In this document: positions 18,105 through 25,385 of the stretch, in pieces
How positions within the stretch are numbered: the first letter of the stretch is position 1
How the letters are laid out: every line of letters starts with the position of its first letter
Assembly: GCF_018100925.1 (NCBI RefSeq)
Contig: NZ_JAGJEH010000003.1
Coordinates: forward strand, 434,001 to 498,000
Source: Pseudoalteromonas luteoviolacea
GTDB taxonomy: Bacteria > Pseudomonadota > Gammaproteobacteria > Enterobacterales > Alteromonadaceae
Reading direction: 5' to 3'
Length of the DNA: 64,000 nucleotides
Position numbers and translations under genes: made by a program
The notes under the pieces: model-generated
The model's database searches: none
What the model was told of the DNA's origin: nothing
What the model saw: the letters and a program-made list of their open reading frames with translations, nothing else

Positions 18105-18674
18105 TTAAGACTGTGCGTTTTCTAAAGCGAGCAATCTAAGCTCTTGATTTAATTGTCGGTGCATTGTATCTAGTTGTACCAAAGTCAAATCGGCCAACTC
18201 GTTATCCAACAGCATATTTAAGTTATCTACACCAGGCTTGATTTCCACACTGTCTGATGGCAACTGAGCAAGACTTAACGTCACACTTTGTAGAATTTTT
18301 ACATCAGGAGTACGGTAGCCCAATGTTCGGTTCGGTTCCGAATACACGCCTAGCAGAATCAAATTTTCATCGCTACCAGCTGGCTCGTCGATTTGTATAT
18401 ATACACCTACTTCACGAATAGTGTATTCCGGTGCGGACATTGCTTTGTCAAACAAAGCAACTACTGTGACTTGATGATTTTCGTCCGTTTCGTAATTGTC
18501 ATCTCGAATAGGCTGAAGCTCTTTAAGGCTTCGCAGACTCGTCTGAGTTTGCGAAGGAGTGTAGCTAGCATCACCAAATGCCATATGGCTAATTTGCGCT
18601 TTTTTGCCATTGGTTTTAGCTGTCAATAAAGCGTCCAACCCAACTTGGGTAAACTGTAACGTTAATGCAGACAT
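18105..18674 (-). CDS. Tail-collar fibre protein (gpH N-terminal type), cassette D
   Basis: This 189-residue protein matches the phage tail-collar domain found at the N-terminus of P2 gpH: FTQVGLDALLTAKTNGKKAQ, ISHMAFGDASYTPSQTQTSL, YTIREVGVYIQID. It ends at residue 189 without the shaft of full-length gpH (669 residues in P2), so the collar adaptor and the distal fibre are separate proteins here. It overlaps the gpI stop by one base. Homologs head cassettes A and B. Confidence 0.85.
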   Translation of the reverse strand: MSALTLQFTQVGLDALLTAKTNGKKAQISHMAFGDASYTPSQTQTSLRSLKELQPIRDDNYETDENHQVTVVALFDKAMSAPEYTIREVGVYIQIDEPAGSDENLILLGVYSEPNRTLGYRTPDVKILQSVTLSLAQLPSDSVEIKPGVDNLNMLLDNELADLTLVQLDTMHRQLNQELRLLALENAQS

Positions 18675-19894
18675 TAAGCGGCTCCTTGTAAGTTAAAATG
18701 TTGATATATAATCTGCCGAGTTACGCTCACTAAATACTCATTCCCAGTACCACGACTTGGCAGAACCCCCTTAGCTTTAGGGGAGCAATGTGTTGATAGG
18801 TAGCTTGTGGAGTTTCCTAAAGCGCCGTAATTCACGGTAAGTTCTGTTGGTTTTACCCCTTTACCTCCCAGTGACAAATGCTGTGCTTTATTACTCATCA
18901 TTGCACCTGAAAGCTTTGATATAGCATTGCCCATAGGAGGTTTAATGCCTACACCTGCCATCGTTAAATGTGATGATTGGCGTACATTCGCCGCTCCTAC
19001 ACACCCTAGGTTATTTTTAAATTTAGGTGGTTTAACGCCCTGCCCTATGGGCGCATCAAAGCGCTGGACAATGGCTGGAGCAGTAACACCAATAGAGCCT
19101 ATACTCTCTTCAAATGCCAAGCCCAACTGTACGTCGACATGTATTGAACCCCGTTTTACAGATTCGATAATACGACGAACCCGTTTTAACATTTGAGGGG
19201 TCAGCATTCCTTGCTGTTGCTCATCCAAATTACTATTAATAAGCGCCCATACTTGAACAGTACCACGCGGTAACTCATCCGAATGAGTACCTTGCCACCA
19301 CTCCCTGATCTCTGTTTTTATATTTAAACTATCCAATGCTTTTTGCAGTGCATAGGGTGTCCCTTTAACTTGATGAACAGCAAATGCATCACTAATAACT
19401 TGGCGTTTTAAGTTTTCACTCCAAGCTTCATCCCATTCATCTACCGAAACAGACCAAGCTAACCAGGGCAGTAAGGCCTCTGGACATAAAAATGGGTCCC
19501 ACAAACTTGCGAGCAATAAACGCGTGTCATTCAAAACACAGGCTGATTTAACTTGAGTACGTTTTTCACCCTCAGAAATAGTATGTTGCCAGGGCAGAAT
19601 GCCAAGCTGTTCAGCAAATTCATTCAGCTTTTCACTATCACAGAATTCCGGATAGTCTATTAGAACCAAAAGCTGTGTCGTCGCACACTGCAATAAGCAA
19701 TTACGATCTGCCAACACTTCGCTGGGTACTTGCTCACACAATTTAGCAAGCCAAACTAATTGTGCGTCACTTCTTGTTGGTAGCTGCAACAAGGATAAAA
19801 GTAAATTACGGACAACTTGGTTGGATGAAAACTGGGATCCAATGACTTGCACAAGCGTACTTGCATTGGATGGAATAAGCTTACTCATAGACAT
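18674..19894 (-). CDS. Baseplate protein I, cassette D, with repetitive C-terminal extension
   Basis: This 406-residue gpI-like wedge protein has the family core: WDPFLCPEALLPWLAWSVSV near residue 132, DEAWSENLKRQVISDAFAVH, KGTPYALQKALDSLNIKTE and REWW. P2 gpI is 176 residues; here about 150 residues follow as units of about 30 with a G-GVKPP/GIKPP/GVKPT motif, all different from the extensions of the other three gpI proteins. It overlaps the J-D stop by 14 bases. Confidence 0.88.
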   Translation of the reverse strand: MSMSKLIPSNASTLVQVIGSQFSSNQVVRNLLLSLLQLPTRSDAQLVWLAKLCEQVPSEVLADRNCLLQCATTQLLVLIDYPEFCDSEKLNEFAEQLGILPWQHTISEGEKRTQVKSACVLNDTRLLLASLWDPFLCPEALLPWLAWSVSVDEWDEAWSENLKRQVISDAFAVHQVKGTPYALQKALDSLNIKTEIREWWQGTHSDELPRGTVQVWALINSNLDEQQQGMLTPQMLKRVRRIIESVKRGSIHVDVQLGLAFEESIGSIGVTAPAIVQRFDAPIGQGVKPPKFKNNLGCVGAANVRQSSHLTMAGVGIKPPMGNAISKLSGAMMSNKAQHLSLGGKGVKPTELTVNYGALGNSTSYLSTHCSPKAKGVLPSRGTGNEYLVSVTRQIIYQHFNLQGAA

Positions 19895-20780
19895 TTTCCA
19901 TCGTCACAGAAATCGACTCACAAAAAGGGGCTTGAGTTGCGACGGTCACAATATCTTCAACAGGGCTGAGTAGAGTGACATCTTCTACCCCTGATTGATG
20001 TAAAGCCGCATAAATACCCGCACGGGTCACTTTCTTACCGAGGTAATGGCGTGATTGGCAGTAATCTGCAACCGCTTTCTCAGCCGCTAAAACTAGCGCC
20101 TGCCCTGACGGGCCATGTAAAATAGACAACTCAGCTTTGACTACAAACGGCACTATTTGTGCCTTATGTACCGTCACCCTATCTCCAAGTGGACGCACTT
20201 TTGATGCAATATCATTGACCGATGATTGCGCGCTTCCTTGCGCCGCAAAATAATGTTCAACTTTGGCGATTAAGTCGCTCTCAGGCATACCACTGCCTGT
20301 TTGGCTTAAAATTGTCAGCTCTATGTCACACGGTTTTGGACTTTGTACTGCAACATCCTTAATCAACGCATCACAAGACATGGTATGGTAAATATATGAT
20401 TCGCGACTTCCTGCCGTATTTAAGCCATCGAATGCCAGCTGAATACGCTGTCTAAATGCAGCATCTGATTCTTCAGATGAAGCTTTTCGAGCGAGGTTGT
20501 ATCTCGCGGCAATCGCATCCAAATCATGCCCTTGCGCAGATGCCAGCATATTTCCTTTTATTGCATCATTGAGGGACTGCTTTTGCAGTAGGTGCTGATA
20601 TGCAAGTGTTTGTAGTAACACTGACACAGGATCGCTTTCCAATGATAAAGCAGCTTGATACTGTGGGTTTTGCAACAAGAATTGTGCTTTAAGTTGCTCA
20701 TACTCTTGTTCAAAATCAAGTGTTTTAATGATATCTGGCACAGGGACTTTTGACAGGTCCAGTTTAGTAAAACCACTCAT
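19881..20780 (-). CDS. Baseplate protein J, cassette D
   Basis: This 299-residue gpJ-like wedge protein starts MSGFTKLDLSKVPVPDIIKT after AGGA. It has the core ALSLESDPVSVLLQTLAYQ, LLQKQSLNDAIKGNMLASA, DLDAIAARYNLAR and a C-terminal GVEDVTLLSPVEDI. Three other J genes exist in the window. This one is closest to the core tail genes and is preceded by the promoter/terminator array, with an intrinsic terminator only 20 bases ahead of its start. Confidence 0.9.
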   Translation of the reverse strand: MSGFTKLDLSKVPVPDIIKTLDFEQEYEQLKAQFLLQNPQYQAALSLESDPVSVLLQTLAYQHLLQKQSLNDAIKGNMLASAQGHDLDAIAARYNLARKASSEESDAAFRQRIQLAFDGLNTAGSRESYIYHTMSCDALIKDVAVQSPKPCDIELTILSQTGSGMPESDLIAKVEHYFAAQGSAQSSVNDIASKVRPLGDRVTVHKAQIVPFVVKAELSILHGPSGQALVLAAEKAVADYCQSRHYLGKKVTRAGIYAALHQSGVEDVTLLSPVEDIVTVATQAPFCESISVTMENVYE

Positions 20781-20792
20781 AAGATTCCTGTA

Positions 20793-20829
20793 AAAATAAA
20801 AAACCCGCACTTAAATAAGTGCGGGTTTT
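20793..20829 (-). terminator. Intrinsic terminator directly upstream of gpJ-D
   Basis: AACCCGCACTTA and TAAGTGCGGGTT (20802-20828) form a 12-bp stem, followed on the minus strand by TTTTTTATTTTT. It lies between the last promoter box of the array and the J-D start, so transcription reaching J-D must pass it. Confidence 0.8.
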
Positions 20830-20872
20830 GATTCATGGGATAACTGTGTAAAGCTCTTTCAAGCTTAAGGTT

Positions 20873-20914
20873 ATTTTAATGATTTTAGCGATTAGAAACA
20901 GGTCAATTGTGACC
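20873..20914 (-). promoter_or_regulatory. Array promoter box 1 (nearest gpJ-D)
   Basis: Dyad GGTCACAATTGACC at 20901-20914, then 22 bases to TAAAAT at 20873-20878. The dyad centre differs from the array core but spacing is identical. The leader to the 20.8-kb terminator is about 70 nt and lacks the regular hairpin. Confidence 0.65.
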
Positions 20915-20957
20915 GCTTCTAATCGCCAATCTTCATCTATTCCATATGCCTATAAAG

Positions 20958-21004
20958 CAAAAATCGCCATTCACTATTTATCGAAATAAAAGTGATATGG
21001 CGTT
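20958..21004 (-). terminator. Array terminator 2
   Basis: CGCCAT...ATGGCG stem (about 20965-21002) with extended TCACT/AGTGA pairing; minus strand continues into TTTTTGC. The C-G pair in this arm replaces an A-C mismatch found in other copies, a hint that the stem is selected. Confidence 0.6.
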
Positions 21005-21076
21005 GATGATGTTGGGCTTATTATGTTTGCTTAAACACTTCATACTGTGTTTGAAGTATTTCTCAAGCATAGGTGT

Positions 21077-21118
21077 ATTTTACTGATTTTAAGGAAGTAA
21101 TACAGGTCATTTATGACC
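21077..21118 (-). promoter_or_regulatory. Array promoter box 2
   Basis: Perfect dyad GGTCATAAATGACC at 21105-21118; TAAAAT at 21077-21082; followed by the conserved ACCTATGCTTGAG segment. Confidence 0.7.
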
Positions 21119-21150
21119 GCACTAAACCAGCTATACAAATTTCTAAAACT

Positions 21151-21196
21151 AAAAAACGCCAATCACTTTTTATCGAGATAAAAGTAATATGGCGTT
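21151..21196 (-). terminator. Array terminator 3
   Basis: Long stem AACGCCA...TGGCGTT with A/T-rich upper arms, ending on the minus strand in TTTTTTAGTTTT. Confidence 0.7.
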
Positions 21197-21262
21197 GATG
21201 TTGTTGGGCTTATTCTGTTTGCTTAAACACTTCATACTGTGTTTGAAGTATTTCTCAAGCAT
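21151..21262 (-). ncRNA. Candidate small RNA made by an array unit (representative)
   Basis: If transcription starts about 7 bases after the -10 (near 21262) and stops at the terminator, the product is about 112 nt with two hairpins: an ACTTCA/TGAAGT stem-loop (21216-21250 region) and the terminator stem. Equivalent candidates are 20958-21070, 21343-21454, 21535-21646 and 21727-21838. Between copies the first hairpin's closing pair changes A-T to G-C, consistent with RNA structure. Start sites are inferred, not seen. Confidence 0.5.
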
Positions 21263-21268
21263 AGGTGT

Positions 21269-21310
21269 ATTTTATTGATTTTAAGGAAGTAATACAGGTC
21301 ATTTATGACC
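21269..21310 (-). promoter_or_regulatory. Array promoter box 3
   Basis: Perfect dyad at 21297-21310; TAAAAT at 21269-21274; same conserved downstream segment. Confidence 0.7.
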
Positions 21311-21342
21311 GCCTTAAAAAAACTATACAAATTTCTAAAACT

Positions 21343-21389
21343 AAAAAACGCCAATCACTTTTCACCGAAATAAAAGTAATATGACGTTT
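21343..21389 (-). terminator. Array terminator 4 (decayed)
   Basis: Same stem as terminator 3 but with changes (TATC to CACC in the upper stem and GGCG to GACG in one arm) that weaken pairing; T6 retained. Confidence 0.55.
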
Positions 21390-21460
21390 ATCTTGTTGGG
21401 TATGTTCTGCCTGCGTAGCCGCTTCATCCTGTGTTAGAAGCCTTTCTCAAGCATAGGTGT

Positions 21461-21502
21461 ATTTTACTGATTTTAAGGAACTAAAAAAGGTTATTTATGA
21501 CC
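21461..21502 (-). promoter_or_regulatory. Array promoter box 4
   Basis: Dyad with one change (GGTCATAAATAACC on the minus strand) at 21489-21502; TAAAAT at 21461-21466; spacing unchanged. Confidence 0.65.
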
Positions 21503-21534
21503 GCCCTAAAACAGTTTTACCTGTCCCTTAAAGC

Positions 21535-21580
21535 AAAAAACGCCAGTCACTTTTTATCGAGATAAAAGTAATATGGCGTT
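21535..21580 (-). terminator. Array terminator 5
   Basis: AACGCCA/TGGCGTT-based long stem with T6 on the minus strand. Confidence 0.7.
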
Positions 21581-21652
21581 GATGTTGTTAGGCTTATTCT
21601 GTCTGCTTAAAAACTTCATTCTTTGTTTGAAGCTTTTCTCAAGCATAGGTGT

Positions 21653-21694
21653 ATTTTACTGATTTTAAGGAAATAAAACAGGTCATTTATGACC
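21653..21694 (-). promoter_or_regulatory. Array promoter box 5
   Basis: Perfect dyad at 21681-21694; TAAAAT at 21653-21658. Confidence 0.7.
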
Positions 21695-21726
21695 GCCTTA
21701 AAACAGCTTTACGTGTCCCTTAAAAC

Positions 21727-21772
21727 AAAAAACGCCAAATACTTTTTATCGAGGTAAAAGCAATATGGCGTT
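21727..21772 (-). terminator. Array terminator 6
   Basis: AACGCCA/TGGCGTT long stem with T6 on the minus strand; loop and upper arm differ slightly from the other copies. Confidence 0.7.
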
Positions 21773-21844
21773 GATGTTGTTGGGCTTATGATATCAGCTT
21801 AAAAGCTTCACTCTTTGTTTGAAGCTTTTCTCAAGCATAGGTGT

Positions 21845-21886
21845 ATTTTACTGATTTTAAGGTTTTAAAACAGGTCATTCCTGCCC
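21845..21886 (-). promoter_or_regulatory. Array promoter box 6 (degenerate dyad)
   Basis: Only one dyad arm is intact (GGGCAGGAATGACC on the minus strand, 21873-21886); TAAAAT at 21845-21850 and the downstream segment are conserved. Confidence 0.6.
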
Positions 21887-21918
21887 TAATTGCAATAATA
21901 TTAAAAACCTTAAAACTC

Positions 21919-21957
21919 AATAAAAGAAAACCCGCTCGACACAGCTAAGCGGGTTTC
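21919..21957 (-). terminator. Array terminator 7
   Basis: AACCCGCT/AGCGGGTT stem (21927-21956) with an 11-13 base loop, followed on the minus strand by TTTTCTTTT. Its sequence is unrelated to terminators 2-6, but its place in the unit is the same. Confidence 0.7.
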
Positions 21958-21999
21958 GGTTGTGGAATAACAAGTCTGTTGCTTTCGCAAGCATTCATG

Positions 22000-22043
22000 A
22001 TACTAACCCGTTTATTGGGAATAAAACGGGTCATTTTGTCGAA
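22000..22043 (-). promoter_or_regulatory. Array promoter box 7 (divergent)
   Basis: Half of the dyad (AATGACC) is kept; a -10-like TAGTAT is one base off the usual position; downstream AATGCTTGCGAAA resembles the array's TATGCTTGAGAAA. It also contains a CCCGTTTTATT/AATAAACGGG hairpin. It lies just after the last gene of cassette C. Confidence 0.45.
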
Positions 22044-22044
22044 A

Positions 22045-22482
22045 TTATAATGAAATATTTACATCAAATGTAAACTCTTCCAACTCTTCGTATGTTGAGA
22101 TCTGCGCAAGAGTTTGCTCTGCTTCATCACTCGCTTGGCGAAGCTGCTCGCGCTGTGCTAGCAATTCAGCCAAATGTGCTTTGCACAAGCCTATCTCAGC
22201 TTGATCACCAGCCAACTCAGCACTTAGCACATGCTCCTGGGCTTTTTGTACTCGCCACTGTTCATTGCTTAACTTATCAAATACCGCTTCTTTTATTGAT
22301 TTAAGCTTTTCCGATTTTTCATCGTTTAAGCGCGTTTCAGCCAATAAAATTTGTTGTGCTTCATAAGCTTGCTTGTAGTCAGCAATAGACGTGTCATTCC
22401 AAGCAACTCCAGTTTGTGGATGAACTAACCAGTAGTTTCCATCAATTTTCATGCCTTTGTCGGCAAAATATTCACAGCTCAT
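22045..22482 (-). CDS. Last protein of cassette C, probable fibre assembly factor
   Basis: This 145-residue protein starts MSCEYFADKGMKIDGNYWLV and has a long, charged helical middle (residues 50-130, QRE/EAE-rich), ending FTFDVNISL. It follows the large fibre gene of cassette C, the position where chaperone-like proteins are found in the other cassettes. I do not recognise its family. Confidence 0.55.
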   Translation of the reverse strand: MSCEYFADKGMKIDGNYWLVHPQTGVAWNDTSIADYKQAYEAQQILLAETRLNDEKSEKLKSIKEAVFDKLSNEQWRVQKAQEHVLSAELAGDQAEIGLCKAHLAELLAQREQLRQASDEAEQTLAQISTYEELEEFTFDVNISL

Positions 22483-22491
22483 GTTCTCTCC

Positions 22492-23958
22492 TTAAAATGC
22501 GCGGCATGTTCTGCCAAGACCATATTGGTTATAGGTGTAGTGTTCATTGATAATGCCTGCACCAGAGTAAGGGTTTATACAGCTAACTGCGGCCCCCATG
22601 AGACCATTGTCATAACCTGCGTTGTATGGCCTTGAATGATATGAATACATACCGAGTATTTCACCAGCCATACTTTCAAGCACAATTTTGACTTCAGCAT
22701 CAGGTGAGTTATGCGAGTTATAATGACCAGTGCTACAACTAAAGAAGTAGTTGATAGGCTCTAGGCGCCTTTCATGAGTAAAGCGATAGTGCGCGCTATA
22801 CTTGTTCTCTCCCATTTTAGTCACACCGTTATAACGCCCAAAGTAACCATAATAACTCACACCATAACTACTCATTGCCGTTTCAGAATGGTTGTAATAA
22901 TGGATCCCATGAGCGTGCTGCAAGTTGTGATAAATGAACTTAACAACGGTAAAGTCCCCTGCATCTACATAAGCTTGAAGTTCTTCAGCATTTGCAATAG
23001 CTGTATTTGTCACAACGTTGCCATCACGGTATTTTTCTACTAGTACCGAAGTCCCCTCATCGACCATCACTAAGCAGTGTTTAGCATTGTCATACAAAAC
23101 ACCCACTTGGTTATAACTGTGATTTGTTGAAGTGCTAACGCCATATTGATCCGTTGCGTCTAGGTTTTGCTTCGGCTTAGTGATAGAGGTAAAACCCGAA
23201 GATTTACAGAATACACCTCCATAGTTTGCCACTGCAGTCGTTTGAGAATCTTGCGTGCTGTAGACGATTTCGTATTGAATATCTGCTGCGTTATTTTTAC
23301 TCGCAAGTGGTAAATAAGCACTGGTACCATAATAGTAAATCTTACTCGCCGGGTTTTGCTCAAACGCATTAGAATAAACAAAGCTAGTGTGAGTTGTGGT
23401 TTTTTCCGCACCGTTGGCACTAAGCCTTAAATACTCTAGCCGACATTGCTCGGTATTCGCATTATGAGTAAAGCCAGGTCGCACCACATAAGTTTCACCA
23501 CTATTATCATAAACAGCAAAAACAGAGGTAGCACGTCTGTGCGTGGCATTAGAGTTTGGTGTATCGATCGGTGTCATCGAAAACAGCGGACGCACCAGCA
23601 GTGCATTGTTAGTCGCTTGCAATGATTCGACGCGATTTAAATTTGGTGCCATGGAATCTAACAAATCTAGTTTACTAGATTTAGTATCAAGCGTCGTACT
23701 TGTTTGCGTCAGAGACTCAGTCGCCGTCTGCAAGGCTGCACCTGTAGACTGAGAAACTTGCTGTAATGTCGACGTCGCATCATTAATATGTGATTCTGCG
23801 ACAGCCACAACCGCTTGCTCAAGTTTTGCATTGTCGGTCAGTTTAGTAATAGCATTACTCACTAATGCTTGTTCTTCGGCTGTAAGCGGCTGATTGCCGT
23901 TCATATCGGCAACAAGCTTATCTACCATGACTTGCACGGCATTTTGAATACTCGCCAT
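22492..23958 (-). CDS. Large tail fibre, cassette C
   Basis: This 488-residue protein has an N-terminal helical region (MASIQNAVQVMVDKLVADMN, then about 100 residues of Ser/Thr/Gln-rich coiled coil) and a long C-terminal domain rich in Tyr, His, Asn and Gly (HGIHYYNHSETAMSSYGVSY, AGYDNGLMGAAVSCINPYSG), likely the receptor-binding part. It is the only classical fibre in cassette C. Confidence 0.75.
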   Translation of the reverse strand: MASIQNAVQVMVDKLVADMNGNQPLTAEEQALVSNAITKLTDNAKLEQAVVAVAESHINDATSTLQQVSQSTGAALQTATESLTQTSTTLDTKSSKLDLLDSMAPNLNRVESLQATNNALLVRPLFSMTPIDTPNSNATHRRATSVFAVYDNSGETYVVRPGFTHNANTEQCRLEYLRLSANGAEKTTTHTSFVYSNAFEQNPASKIYYYGTSAYLPLASKNNAADIQYEIVYSTQDSQTTAVANYGGVFCKSSGFTSITKPKQNLDATDQYGVSTSTNHSYNQVGVLYDNAKHCLVMVDEGTSVLVEKYRDGNVVTNTAIANAEELQAYVDAGDFTVVKFIYHNLQHAHGIHYYNHSETAMSSYGVSYYGYFGRYNGVTKMGENKYSAHYRFTHERRLEPINYFFSCSTGHYNSHNSPDAEVKIVLESMAGEILGMYSYHSRPYNAGYDNGLMGAAVSCINPYSGAGIINEHYTYNQYGLGRTCRAF

Positions 23959-23967
23959 AATGTCCTC

Positions 23968-24186
23968 TTATATAGTTAATAGTGTTTCGCCGAGCAGCTG
24001 ATTCAGCTTGACTCGTCTTAGTTTCTCGTTCAGCAGCGCATCTTGCTGCTGGTCAAGATTGGTTTGCATATAGAGCAGTTGGTCAACATCAGTGATGGCC
24101 TGACGTATGCGCTCTACATCTTGCTGTAACAGGTTGTCTGGATGAGGGAGAGGTAAGGAGTAAGACAAGGTTTTGTCATCTATCAT
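23968..24186 (-). CDS. Small coiled-coil protein of cassette C
   Basis: This 72-residue, mainly helical protein (DVERIRQAITDVDQLLYMQ, QDALLNEKLRRVKLNQLLGE) lies between the 396-residue structural protein and the fibre. It may be a linker or an assembly factor; no family recognised. Confidence 0.55.
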   Translation of the reverse strand: MIDDKTLSYSLPLPHPDNLLQQDVERIRQAITDVDQLLYMQTNLDQQQDALLNEKLRRVKLNQLLGETLLTI

Positions 24187-24194
24187 ATTCCCTC

Positions 24195-25385
24195 CTATAT
24201 TGAGAAGGTTCTAAGTGAGCGCACACGTGGTCTATCAATATGCGTACCTGAAAGTATGAGCTTAACTCTTGCTTGAGCCTCGCTGAGGTTAGAAAACTCA
24301 TAATTACAGAGCAGCCAACCATCACCTTGCGGCTGAGTGGTTTTGAGAGGAATGCTCAGCCACTGCCCTTGCTGTTGAATCAAAACTTCAACCTTGGCCG
24401 TACCTGGCAACTGAGCTTCAAAGCTTACTTTCAAGCTCCCCCCCACTTGGCAAGGAATAGCGCGAGTCACATAGTCAGCTTCATTGCTTACTTTACCGAG
24501 CGCAGTTTGAACGCTATCAAACAAAACCGGAGTTTGCGTACTGGTGCCCGTCAATCTTGCACTTACCTGTAAAGGCTCTTTGACCTTATTTGCCAGTCTC
24601 AGCGCTTGCCATTCTTGTAGATTAAATTGGCCGATTTGTGCACCATCAAATTCAAAATGTAACTGCGTTTCACTGCTCGGCCGCTCAATAACCGCCATGG
24701 CCAATATGTCACTATGCTCATCAAGCGTAATCTGACCCAAAGGTACACTTTGTTCCGTTTGCGTAAATCGAGCCGCTTTTAGTCGAAAAGTTAAGTCACG
24801 GTTTTGATGTGGTGTCCATGTCGATGCATTACTGGATGACAACAACACACCAACTTGGTAGGGCTGTGAGGTTACCCAGCCGCTATCGCTATCGAACTTG
24901 CCAAGCTCTGCAATCGCGACCTCATGGTCAGGATCATCGGTTAATACAACAATGGCGTACTCTTGCCCTGCATTTAGTGATACTGGGTCAAACTCAAATA
25001 GCGTTGGAGCACCATTGAGCTGGAACATGCTGCGCTCTAAAGATGCTTCGGCTAGCACTGTCTGATTGGGGATACCCACTTCAGTTTCGCGGATCTGAAC
25101 TCGAACGGGTTTATCAGCGCCTACTTTTTTAAACCATAACTCCACACCGGCGATAAAACGGCTTTGTGGCAACGTAAATGTCTGTGCTAAAGGGTCAAAG
25201 CGCACAGTTGTAATGGTTGTGATCCGCCTTGCAGTTTCACTGACTATCGTCCCACTACCTGTATAAGTTGCTTCACCGAATGAACCTTTCTCACCAACGA
25301 AGCGCACTGTTTTACTACCAACTGGTATATTCTCTGGAATGTAAAAACGGCCGCTTAAGCGGCCGCTAGGATCTGCGTTAATCAT
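24195..25385 (-). CDS. Structural tail protein, DUF4815 partner (cassette C)
   Basis: This 396-residue protein has SGRFYIPENIPVGSKTVRFV at the start, then RFDPLAQTFTLPQSRFIAGV, ELWFKKVGADKPVRVQIRE, and beta-rich repeats. This pattern (DPLAQTF, then a jelly-roll-like region) occurs in phage structural proteins of myoviruses beside DUF4815 proteins. It overlaps the upstream gene by one base. It is probably a peripheral baseplate or fibre-network protein. Confidence 0.65.
   Translation of the reverse strand: MINADPSGRLSGRFYIPENIPVGSKTVRFVGEKGSFGEATYTGSGTIVSETARRITTITTVRFDPLAQTFTLPQSRFIAGVELWFKKVGADKPVRVQIRETEVGIPNQTVLAEASLERSMFQLNGAPTLFEFDPVSLNAGQEYAIVVLTDDPDHEVAIAELGKFDSDSGWVTSQPYQVGVLLSSSNASTWTPHQNRDLTFRLKAARFTQTEQSVPLGQITLDEHSDILAMAVIERPSSETQLHFEFDGAQIGQFNLQEWQALRLANKVKEPLQVSARLTGTSTQTPVLFDSVQTALGKVSNEADYVTRAIPCQVGGSLKVSFEAQLPGTAKVEVLIQQQGQWLSIPLKTTQPQGDGWLLCNYEFSNLSEAQARVKLILSGTHIDRPRVRSLRTFSI

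Larger units (their letters stand above)
20858..22043 (-). repeat. Tandem array of promoter-leader-terminator units (about 190 bp each)
   Basis: No gene is present. The block holds five regular direct repeats with period 191-193 bp (conserved anchors at 21062, 21253, 21446, 21638 and 21829), plus a divergent unit at each end. On the minus strand a unit reads: dyad GGTCATAAATGACC; 22 bases; -10 element TAAAAT; conserved ACCTATGCTTGAG; hairpin with TTCA/TGAA arms; then a long stem (GGCGTT/AACGCC base) ending in T6. Each unit would make an RNA of about 110 nt. It lies between cassettes C and D. Confidence 0.85.

Noticed and set aside
20858..22043. Possible CRISPR array
   Set aside because: Repeat units are about 190 bp, conserved over most of their length, without short identical repeats and unique spacers, and no cas genes are present.
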